A stretch of DNA of 64,000 nt from assembly GCA_026400355.1 (NCBI GenBank), contig JAPLPE010000034.1, positions 62,001-126,000 of the forward strand, in the 5' to 3' direction. A program made the translations under genes and the position numbers. The DNA comes from Rhodobacterales bacterium (GTDB lineage: Bacteria > Pseudomonadota > Alphaproteobacteria > Rhodobacterales > Rhodobacteraceae). Numbering within the stretch: the stretch's first letter is position 1; the number at the start of each line of letters is the position of its first letter. Positions 35,153-42,894 of this stretch are shown piece by piece. Below the pieces are notes generated by a model that did no database searches, was not told the origin of the DNA, and was given only the letters and a program-made list of their open reading frames with translations.

Positions 35153-36628
35153 ATGTTCACCGCACTCACGCATGGGGCATACTGGGCGGCCATCTACTTG
35201 CTCATGACCGTGATACCCCTCGGGATCATCGCGCACTCAGAGCATGCCGTGAACACCATCTTCATCCTGGGGTTCCTGGGCACCTGGCGTTATTCGTGGG
35301 CAGCAATCAACTTTTCGCGGGCGGCGTTCTTTTACTGGATCGTGTACCCCAAACGTAAGGCCAAGGCGTTCCGCAAGTTTGCGCGCCTTGGCGTACCGTC
35401 CCACGCCTACTTTCTTGTGACCACCTACATGGTGGACGCGGAAAGCACGATCGCCTGCTACCGTGGGCTGTTTCTTGCAGCCGCAAGGGCGCGTGACGGG
35501 GCAACGATTGTAGCTTCGGTAGTTGACGGATCGGACGAGCGTCTGATCCGCAGTCTTTACCATACGTGCCCCGAGGATATGAGCCGGGTCGAACTGGTGA
35601 TTGACCGGATCAAATCGAGCGGCAAGCGCGACGCACTTGCAAGAACCCTGCGCATCATCGCCCGTCATGCCCCCACCCGGCATGACATCGTCGTCTTCGT
35701 CGATGGCGACACAATCGTCCCAATCGACATTGTGGAACATTCGGCACCGATATTCACCAATCCGAAGGTAGGCGCGCTGACGACAGACGAAGCCGTCATG
35801 ATCGAAAAGAAGAACCTGTTCCGTGACTGGTTCATCCTCCGCTTCAACCAGCGCCAGGTCATGATGTGCTCGATGGGTATCGGCAACCGCGTGCTGACGC
35901 TCACGGGCCGCATGTCTGTTTTCCGGGCAGACCTAGCGACAAACCCCGAATTCATCGAGCAGATCAATAACGACTACCTGGATCATTGGCGTCTGGGTCG
36001 GGTCAAGTTCCTCACGGGCGACGACAAGTCGACCTGGTACTGGCTCCTAAAGAATGGCTACGAGATGACCTACTTGCCCGACGTGCAGTCCCTTTCGATG
36101 GAAACGCAGCCAAGGCCGACCTTCTTCGAAAGCTCGAACGTCCTGATGACCCGGTGGTTCGGCAACATGATGCGGACCAACAGCCGGGCGCTTGGCATCA
36201 GCCCCGCCAAGATCGGCTTCTTTACCTGGTGGTCAATCCTCGACCAGCGCATCTCGATGTGGACAACGCTGGTCGGCCCTATCGCAGTGTCCTACGCAGC
36301 ATTGGCCGACTCGCCAACGATCATCCCGATCTACATCGGCTGGGTCATGTTCACGCGCTATGTGTTCTGCGTGATCATCTCGGTCTTCCGCGGATCCTGG
36401 TTCCCGATCACCCACCCCTTCATCCTTTACTTCGGTCAGATCGCCGGATCGTTCGTCAAGACAATCGTGCTGTTCCGTCTGAACCAACAGAAGTGGACAA
36501 GACAAGGTGCTGGCGGCAGCGTCCAGCCAAGCCGCGAGGCGCGAATTCAGGCCATCGAATCAAACTTTCATCATGCAATTGCGCTAGCGGCACTGACACT
36601 CGCCGTCATCGTAATGGCCCAAATCTGA
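35153..36628 (+). CDS. alg8: Alg8-like mannuronan synthase glycosyltransferase
   Basis: 491 residues (Pseudomonas Alg8: 494). N-terminal membrane helices (about 10-65, including FILGFLGTWRYSWAAINFSRA) are followed by a GT2 domain with VDGSDE, DGD (D184, D186), TGDD (D290, D291) and the acceptor-site MTRW, then C-terminal helices (360-485). All expected catalytic acids are kept, so this subunit looks active. It polymerises GDP-mannuronate at the inner membrane, together with Alg44. Coupled to algD by a 6-bp gap. Confidence 0.9.
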   Translation: MFTALTHGAYWAAIYLLMTVIPLGIIAHSEHAVNTIFILGFLGTWRYSWAAINFSRAAFFYWIVYPKRKAKAFRKFARLGVPSHAYFLVTTYMVDAESTIACYRGLFLAAARARDGATIVASVVDGSDERLIRSLYHTCPEDMSRVELVIDRIKSSGKRDALARTLRIIARHAPTRHDIVVFVDGDTIVPIDIVEHSAPIFTNPKVGALTTDEAVMIEKKNLFRDWFILRFNQRQVMMCSMGIGNRVLTLTGRMSVFRADLATNPEFIEQINNDYLDHWRLGRVKFLTGDDKSTWYWLLKNGYEMTYLPDVQSLSMETQPRPTFFESSNVLMTRWFGNMMRTNSRALGISPAKIGFFTWWSILDQRISMWTTLVGPIAVSYAALADSPTIIPIYIGWVMFTRYVFCVIISVFRGSWFPITHPFILYFGQIAGSFVKTIVLFRLNQQKWTRQGAGGSVQPSREARIQAIESNFHHAIALAALTLAVIVMAQI

Positions 36629-36655
36629 CCCCCACCCGGCAGAGCGAGGTTGCAC

Positions 36656-37816
36656 ATGAGTGATACTTCCAGCAAGTCCGGCAACGAGCGTGATGCTGCA
36701 AAGCGCATCGTTCAGCGCAAAGACACACCTGAAAGCGTTGCCGAACCTATAGTTCAGAGGTTCGAACCAAGGCACTCGTTCCCACAGGATTTCGTCTACG
36801 AAACCGAACATCCCGTCCTGCCGATCCCGTTCAGCGCTACAATCGCAGATGCACGGCTTGAAGGGGTCGGCATATCTGTCACAGCAGCCTATGTCGCCAC
36901 CAATGGGCCGATTGATCCCGCTTGGGTCAACTACAAAGAAGTCATCAAACTTCAGTTTGATTTTGAAGGCTTCTCGGTCACGCTCTTCCCCGAAGCGGTC
37001 GTGGCAGGATCCCGCAAAGACGGCGAGATGACCCTGCAGTTCATGGACCCGGCCGGCGCACATCTTCCCCAGCTCCGCTACATCATCAACAGCTTTATCG
37101 CAGGTGACTTCGTGTCGATGGGTGGGCTTCTCAGCTACTCGGGCCCGACCAAACCCAATTCCACCAAAGACGGTGAGACAGAGGTCCCATCCAAGCTAAG
37201 GCTTCGTAGCCTCGCCGTGGGCGTGATGTCTCTTTCAATCATCCTTGCGGTTTCAACGATTCTCTACAATCGCGCGACCCAGTCGGTCGAAGCGCGCCCC
37301 GTCTTCATCGAACGTGTCGGAAAAGAGATGCGTGCCACGACTTCGGGCCAGATCTCCTATTTGAACCCCGATGCCAAGGCCGGAGAAGTTGTATTCTCTA
37401 TCAACTCAAATGCCGGGGACGTCCTTAATTTCCAGCTTCCTTGTGACTGCGAAGTATCTGTTACAGAAGGAATTTATGAAGGCGCAACTGTTCTGCCGAC
37501 CGACGTAATGTTGTCGTTTTTTGATTCCAGTTTAGGGGTCAGAGTTCAAACGCAGATGAGTATCGAAGGGCTTTCGAAAGCGATGAGCGGCCAAAAGGCA
37601 TACCTTGATATCAACGACGGTCGGACGGTTCCTGTCCGGGTCGTCGTGACATCGGCCACCAACGCGGCGGCAGCGCGGGGCGATCTGTTCGTTCCCGTCC
37701 TGCTCGAACCGCCCTCTGGTGTGCTGACTGCAGAAGATATCGGCAAGGCAGCCCAACTCCGCTTCTCTCGTTCACTGTTAGGCGGCTCTCTCCCGACCCC
37801 GGCAGGCGCATCATGA
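36656..37816 (+). CDS. alg44: Alg44-like PilZ/HlyD subunit of the polymannuronate synthase
   Basis: 386 residues from ATG 36656, with GCGAGG 6 nt upstream. Layout matches Alg44: N-terminal PilZ domain (about 30-160), then LRYIINSFIAGDFVSMGGLL, one membrane helix (LAVGVMSLSIILAVSTILY) and a periplasmic HlyD-like barrel with the Alg44-typical LPCDCEVSV. In Pseudomonas the PilZ domain binds cyclic di-GMP and activates Alg8. Here the RxxxR part is present (RFEPR), but the DxSxxG part reads DARLEG, with no serine, so nucleotide binding may be altered. It overlaps algA by 4 nt. Confidence 0.85.
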   Translation: MSDTSSKSGNERDAAKRIVQRKDTPESVAEPIVQRFEPRHSFPQDFVYETEHPVLPIPFSATIADARLEGVGISVTAAYVATNGPIDPAWVNYKEVIKLQFDFEGFSVTLFPEAVVAGSRKDGEMTLQFMDPAGAHLPQLRYIINSFIAGDFVSMGGLLSYSGPTKPNSTKDGETEVPSKLRLRSLAVGVMSLSIILAVSTILYNRATQSVEARPVFIERVGKEMRATTSGQISYLNPDAKAGEVVFSINSNAGDVLNFQLPCDCEVSVTEGIYEGATVLPTDVMLSFFDSSLGVRVQTQMSIEGLSKAMSGQKAYLDINDGRTVPVRVVVTSATNAAAARGDLFVPVLLEPPSGVLTAEDIGKAAQLRFSRSLLGGSLPTPAGAS

Positions 37817-39243
37817 CCAGAGTTTATCCCCTCATCATCTGTGGCGGTAACGGCACGCGGCTATGGCCAGTGTCGAGGACGCAAAGCCCGAAGCAGTTCC
37901 AGAAGGTCGGCGACGCCGACAGCCGGACCTTCTTTCAGGAAGCGGTCCTGCGTCATCAAGGTGCGGGATACGAAGCGCCGGTCATCGTTTCTTCGATCCG
38001 TCACCGTGACACGATCAATGCCCAACTGGAAGAAATCGGCGCGGCTGCGCAGATCATTCTCGAGCCGATGGGCCGCAACACCGGACCTGCAGTTCTTGCC
38101 GCTGCATTGACCATTCAAGCCAAAGACCCCGAAGCGCTCATGGTCGTCGTCCCTGCCGACCACGTGATCGAAGGCGACCTGAACGGCACCATCATGGCGA
38201 TGACGGACGGTGCCAAGGCGGGCTTCATCATCACATTCGGGGTCAAGCCGCGCTATGCCGAAACTGGCTTTGGCTACATCACTGACGGCGGCTCGATGAT
38301 CAACTATCCTGGCCTGCGTGCCGTGGGACGCTTTGTCGAAAAGCCGCCCTCGCGCAAGGCACGCCTCCTTGTGGAGAGCGACATCGCATATTGGGCGTCG
38401 GGCATCAGCATGTTCGCGGTCCAGACGATCATCGAAGAGTATACCAAGTTCGATGCGCCCAGTGTGAACGCCGTGCGTCAAGCCGTGATCATGGGCAGCC
38501 TGACCATGGACGGGCTTGAGCTTGCCTCCGAACAGTTTAGCCAGGCAGTGTCTGGCCCAACCGAAAGCATCGTCTTCGAAAAGACCTCGCGCATCGCCCT
38601 CGCTCCGCTCGACGTCGATTGGAGCGACGTTGGAAGCTGGACTGCCATGTACGGAATCTCCAAGTCGAACCCGCAGGGCAACGTGTTCCAAGGCGACGTG
38701 ATCGCAGTGGAAACCACGAACTCGATGGTCCGATCTACTTCGCGGCTTGTGACGGTTGTCGGGATGAAGGACGTCATCGTCGTCGATACGCAAGATGCGC
38801 TTCTCGTCACTCGGGTCGGCCATTGCCAAAGCGTCAAGAAAGTTGCCGAGTACCTCAAGAATGGCAACCGGATCGAAGCTGAAAAGCATCTCGCCGTCCG
38901 GCCAAAGGAACATGCCACTCCTTTCGGCGGCATGATCCCCATCTTCCAGAGCGACAGCCTTGAAATGGTATCGGCCGTCATCGCGCCGGGCCAGAGCATG
39001 CTGCTTGATCCGGTCGACAACCGCGAAGTCATGGTCTCCCGTGGTGAAGTCGCGGTCACGACCATCAATTCCAGCACGCCGCTCGTTCAGGGGCAGCGGA
39101 TGGACCTGACCAACTCACTGCCGACACTTCTTGCCAACAGTTCGGACAAAGAAGTCGAGGTCATCCTTGTAACCATGCTTGGGGCACAAAGGACCGTGCA
39201 GCCCGAGCCGATCTTGGCGCAATCGCTTCCACTGTATGCATAA
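37813..39243 (+). CDS. algA: Mannose-1-phosphate guanylyltransferase / mannose-6-phosphate isomerase
   Basis: 476 residues, the usual size for bifunctional AlgA/ManC. Pyrophosphorylase domain with GGNGTRLWPVSRTQSPKQF, VVPADHVI and GRFVEKPP. The C-terminal third, from about 350, carries a cupin-type isomerase domain (MLLDPVDNREVMVSRGEVAV). Supplies GDP-mannose for AlgD. No phosphomannomutase (algC) is in the cluster, as in Pseudomonas, where it is elsewhere. It overlaps the start of the next gene by 8 nt. Confidence 0.93.
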   Translation: MTRVYPLIICGGNGTRLWPVSRTQSPKQFQKVGDADSRTFFQEAVLRHQGAGYEAPVIVSSIRHRDTINAQLEEIGAAAQIILEPMGRNTGPAVLAAALTIQAKDPEALMVVVPADHVIEGDLNGTIMAMTDGAKAGFIITFGVKPRYAETGFGYITDGGSMINYPGLRAVGRFVEKPPSRKARLLVESDIAYWASGISMFAVQTIIEEYTKFDAPSVNAVRQAVIMGSLTMDGLELASEQFSQAVSGPTESIVFEKTSRIALAPLDVDWSDVGSWTAMYGISKSNPQGNVFQGDVIAVETTNSMVRSTSRLVTVVGMKDVIVVDTQDALLVTRVGHCQSVKKVAEYLKNGNRIEAEKHLAVRPKEHATPFGGMIPIFQSDSLEMVSAVIAPGQSMLLDPVDNREVMVSRGEVAVTTINSSTPLVQGQRMDLTNSLPTLLANSSDKEVEVILVTMLGAQRTVQPEPILAQSLPLYA

Positions 39244-40777
39244 AGCCAGTGACGCCTCTCGACGCCAAAGGCGCGCAACACAAGACAAGCGAAGGCTTGT
39301 ATCAGCCATCGCTATTATCGTGTTCGGGGTGGTTCCTGCGCATGGGGGCCCTCCGGATCAGGAAAGCATTGACCTGGTCGAAAAGCTGCAGAACCTTGAG
39401 GCTCTCCTGTTGTCTCCGCAGTCCGCAATACAGTCGAACGCCGCGCTGATCGAAGCGGTCGGCATGTCGGCGCTTGTGCGGCCCCAAGACTTTGCGGCTG
39501 GTTTTGTCTCTGACCCTCCGGCAGCCGAACCGGCCCCGGTCGAGCTTTCCAGGCTGAACATGCGCCTCGCCCTGACGCCATTGACTCAGGCTTTCGGCCC
39601 CGAAGACAACTCGCTCGTTCTCAACGCGCAAACTTCAACCGACGGTTCGGCCCTTGTCATCCGCAGGGGAAACGCTTCGCTTGCCGATCTGCAATCCTAC
39701 CTGCAACTGGGCTTGGGCGGGACGACCCTGACGCTCAAGACCCCCCTTGTCATCATGAGCGGGGCTGCCCTGGTTCTAGGCCCCGGGGATGTGCTGGAGC
39801 TTAGCCGCACAGACGGGGCATTTCTGGTCAACTTCGGCCATCTTCAGATCCAGGGCGCCAAAGTGGTCGCCGTTGGAAATCTGAATGAACGGATTGGCCC
39901 TTTCCAACCCTTCGTCACGACGGCCGACGGGGGTACGGTAGATGTCAGGGCAGGACGGTTCGTTGGTCTTGGCTTTGGCGAGACTGAGAAGTTCTCGGGC
40001 CTTTCGATCATGCGGAGCGTGCTCCAAACCCCAGACCGCCCAAGTCGGATCGAGCATTCAAGCTTCGAGGGCCTGATAACCGTATCTCTCAGCGGCGACA
40101 CTGGCGTCGTTCTTCGAGGAAACCGATTCCACGATATGCTGGGCCCCTCACTGACGGTTTCACGCACCCGAGACGCCCGGATCCTGTCGAATGTCTTCTA
40201 CGGCGGCATGCCGACCAACGCGATCCGGCTTGAAACCGGCTCTGCCAATGGTGTCATTGCGGGCAACGTCATACTTGGCGGAGACCGTGCAGGGATCGTC
40301 GTGCGCACGAACTCGGTCGGCGCGACAGTTGCGAACAACATCGTATGGAACCGGCAAGGGGGCGGGATAGCTCTCATCGAATCCGACTGTGGTCAGGTCC
40401 ACAACAACCTGGTCATCGAAAACCAGCAGAAGGGCATCGAGGTCCGCGCAAGCGTCTCAGCCCGACTGAACAACAACACGATCTTCAGCAATCAAAGTGC
40501 GGGAATCTGGATCTCAGACCAACCCGTCGGAGCGCAGACGATGCTGACAGGCAACATCGTCTCGTTCAACGGCGTAGGCCTTTCCGGTGCCCAGACCGAG
40601 GCCATCCTTATGGATGGAAACGACTTTTCCCGCCAATATCAGGAGTTTCTAAGCGGGGATATTGCAGTCCAGACCCCGGAAGTCGCGCGCCACATGCGCG
40701 GTGAAGCATCCTTTGTTCTCGCCTCGGGCGGGGTCACCGATGTCATGCCAGAAGCGAGTTTCTGTTACGACCAATAG
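39236..40777 (+). CDS. AlgG-like parallel beta-helix protein, catalytic motif missing
   Basis: 513 residues from ATG 39236, with a signal peptide (RRLVSAIAIIVFGVVPAHG); Pseudomonas AlgG has 543. The second half consists of right-handed beta-helix repeats (GVIAGNVILGGDRAGIVVRT, ATVANNIVWNRQGGGIALIE, GQVHNNLVIENQQKGIEVRA, ARLNNNTIFSNQSAGIWIS), as in mannuronan C5-epimerases. The catalytic DPHD motif of AlgG does not occur anywhere in this protein; the equivalent turn near residues 321-331 reads FYGGMPTNAIR. It therefore may not epimerise. In Pseudomonas AlgG also protects the polymer as part of the secretion complex, a role that would not need catalysis. Confidence 0.75.
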   Translation: MHKASDASRRQRRATQDKRRLVSAIAIIVFGVVPAHGGPPDQESIDLVEKLQNLEALLLSPQSAIQSNAALIEAVGMSALVRPQDFAAGFVSDPPAAEPAPVELSRLNMRLALTPLTQAFGPEDNSLVLNAQTSTDGSALVIRRGNASLADLQSYLQLGLGGTTLTLKTPLVIMSGAALVLGPGDVLELSRTDGAFLVNFGHLQIQGAKVVAVGNLNERIGPFQPFVTTADGGTVDVRAGRFVGLGFGETEKFSGLSIMRSVLQTPDRPSRIEHSSFEGLITVSLSGDTGVVLRGNRFHDMLGPSLTVSRTRDARILSNVFYGGMPTNAIRLETGSANGVIAGNVILGGDRAGIVVRTNSVGATVANNIVWNRQGGGIALIESDCGQVHNNLVIENQQKGIEVRASVSARLNNNTIFSNQSAGIWISDQPVGAQTMLTGNIVSFNGVGLSGAQTEAILMDGNDFSRQYQEFLSGDIAVQTPEVARHMRGEASFVLASGGVTDVMPEASFCYDQ

Positions 40778-40791
40778 AGAAGGGCCAAGAA

Positions 40792-41577
40792 ATGCCTCAA
40801 GGGTTCGTTCCGCGTCTTATCCTGCTTGCCAGCGTTTGCCTGCCGCTTCCTGTCTCGACGCAGACGGTAGAACCTGCACGCTACCAGACGATTACTCTTC
40901 CGTCAGACCAGGAGGACCGTCTTGTCAGTGTCGTCGTGACTCCGGGCCTTTCCAGCAACTCGACACTAGACGAAGACCTCAAGGTTGTACGGAGCGCGAT
41001 GCACGCCGGGGAGGACGTCAGCCCAAAGGCGCTTCGCGCGCTAGCGGACATGAATGATGGTCTGGCCGCTCAAAGGTATGTCCGCTTTCTTGAGACGCTC
41101 GATCCGCCAGCCAACCCGTCGGAGATTGCCCATTATGCCACTATCGCGGTAAGTACGGGTCGTATCTGGACGCTTCCCGATGCGATCGAAGCCATGCATC
41201 TTCTTGATCCCGCGACAGAACCGCCGGAACGCATCGGTGCCTATATTGAAATGCTTTATGCACATGCATGGGCCGGGAACTCTCTCGCGCTTGATGCCGT
41301 GATTGATCTGAACGGCGAAGGGCGCCTCTTCGGTGCCTTGTCAGAGGCAACGCGCGCCAAGATTCTTGAACAGGATCAGAAGAACGGCGACGGACGGGCT
41401 GCGCTGCGCATGGCGTTGACACTCCTCATGGATCAGCCGTTGTCCACCGCCGACAGTGCCCTGGCCATCGAATACCTCAATCTCGCGGCCGCAGCAGACA
41501 ACTTTCAGGTCAGCGTAACTGCGTCGAACCTGCTTGCTCTTCAGACGGACGGTTCCAACACGGTGGTTTCACAATGA
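40792..41577 (+). CDS. Secreted helical protein of unknown function in the alg-like operon
   Basis: 261 residues. Signal peptide (RLILLASVCLPLPVSTQT) then a mostly alpha-helical region with weak Sel1/TPR character (MALTLLMDQPLSTADSALAIEYLNLAAAADN). No counterpart in the Pseudomonas alginate operon is apparent. Because it sits between the AlgG- and AlgX-like genes and overlaps the latter (ATGA), it is probably part of the periplasmic assembly. By position it could replace part of AlgK's role; that is a guess. Confidence 0.65.
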   Translation: MPQGFVPRLILLASVCLPLPVSTQTVEPARYQTITLPSDQEDRLVSVVVTPGLSSNSTLDEDLKVVRSAMHAGEDVSPKALRALADMNDGLAAQRYVRFLETLDPPANPSEIAHYATIAVSTGRIWTLPDAIEAMHLLDPATEPPERIGAYIEMLYAHAWAGNSLALDAVIDLNGEGRLFGALSEATRAKILEQDQKNGDGRAALRMALTLLMDQPLSTADSALAIEYLNLAAAADNFQVSVTASNLLALQTDGSNTVVSQ

Positions 41578-42884
41578 TCCGTCGGCTTCTCGTGGCCGCA
41601 ATGAGCTGCCTCGCTGTCTTTGTCACTCTGCCCGCAACGGCCCAGTCGACATATGGCTGCATCGACCTTGCCGGCCGCCACAGACTGCCAAGCATCGAAG
41701 GAACACACGGCGTGTTCTATCGCTTGGATCCTGACATGCACATGTTCCACGCCTTTTCCGACGAAACTGTCACTCAGATTGCCGAACTTTCCGAGGCCCT
41801 TGCGGCTCTGGGAACCACGCTCATCTATCTACCGGTTCCGACGAAAAGCCTCTCCATGCCCGACCAGCTTCCTCCGGCGGCGCAGGACTTCGGGTTTGAC
41901 CTGAACATCGCGACAACCATCTACGACGAAATGTTGCGCAAGCTAACCTTGAGTGGCGTCCTGACGACCAACATCCGGACAGCCCTGCGTGCCGCGCCAG
42001 AAGCACCACCATCCTTCTTTCAGACCGACTACCAAATGACATCCGACGGCACACGGCGGATGGCCGATGCCGTTACAGCACTCATCATCGCGACTGATCC
42101 ATTCGCAGAATTGCCAAAGTCTTCTTTTGAAACAAGGTCTACAGGTACGATGGCTGTCGAATCCGACATGCGTAATGTCCTGCAACGCCATTGCACCGTC
42201 CCCCTGCCGCTCGTTGAAGCTGAAACCTATGCGACGAAGCGGTTACATTCCGGACAGGCGACCGGCAACAATTCCCTTCTGGGCTCAACGCAAAGCAACG
42301 GTGTGATTGCACTCGTCGGCACCGAATACACCGGCGGCACGACTGCCAACCTTTCGGGATTCATTGCCGAGGGTACAGGGCTCGAAGTACTGGAATACAC
42401 CGTCGACGGCGGCGGTGCCTTTGCCGCCATTTCATCCTATCTGACGTCCCGCGCGTTTCAGGAATCCCGGCCCAGTTATCTTGTCTGGGCCAATCCGATT
42501 TTTGAAAATCTCGCGCAGTTCGGTGACCAGCCGATGCGCGAACTCATCGCTGCGGCCAGCGGCAATTGCCGTGTCGCGCTCCCTCTTGCAGCGGGGTTCG
42601 AGGCAAACTCGATTACTGCGGACCTGCGCGCCCTCCAGTCAGGATTGACCTATACGCTTTTCGTGGACGCCGACGGCGCACAGGCGACCGAAGCCCGTTT
42701 CGACTTTACCGGCAATTCGGGCCAGACGCTGACCCGTCAGATTGTCCGCAATCCGCTGCAGTTACCGACCGGGCGCTTCTACATTCCGATCGAGGGCCTC
42801 TTTGCTGATGGCGTCCAAACAGTCCGGATTGATCTTGATGTACCCTTTGGGATCAACGCCCGCGTGAAGGCCTGTTATGACTAG
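41574..42884 (+). CDS. AlgX/AlgJ-like SGNH-fold protein with altered catalytic residues
   Basis: 436 residues (Pseudomonas AlgX: 474). Signal peptide ending ATAQS, an SGNH-like domain to about residue 330, and a C-terminal beta-rich domain that fits the AlgX carbohydrate-binding module. In AlgX/AlgJ the acetyltransfer triad lies in TDxHW and in G(T/D)S(Y/F). Here these read TDYQM (D152 kept, His replaced by Q154) and GTEYTG (Ser replaced by E251). It is therefore unlikely to O-acetylate by the known mechanism. A scaffold role in the export complex would survive. No algI, algJ or algF accompanies it. Confidence 0.72.
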   Translation: MIRRLLVAAMSCLAVFVTLPATAQSTYGCIDLAGRHRLPSIEGTHGVFYRLDPDMHMFHAFSDETVTQIAELSEALAALGTTLIYLPVPTKSLSMPDQLPPAAQDFGFDLNIATTIYDEMLRKLTLSGVLTTNIRTALRAAPEAPPSFFQTDYQMTSDGTRRMADAVTALIIATDPFAELPKSSFETRSTGTMAVESDMRNVLQRHCTVPLPLVEAETYATKRLHSGQATGNNSLLGSTQSNGVIALVGTEYTGGTTANLSGFIAEGTGLEVLEYTVDGGGAFAAISSYLTSRAFQESRPSYLVWANPIFENLAQFGDQPMRELIAAASGNCRVALPLAAGFEANSITADLRALQSGLTYTLFVDADGAQATEARFDFTGNSGQTLTRQIVRNPLQLPTGRFYIPIEGLFADGVQTVRIDLDVPFGINARVKACYD

Positions 42885-42894
42885 GGGAACAGTG

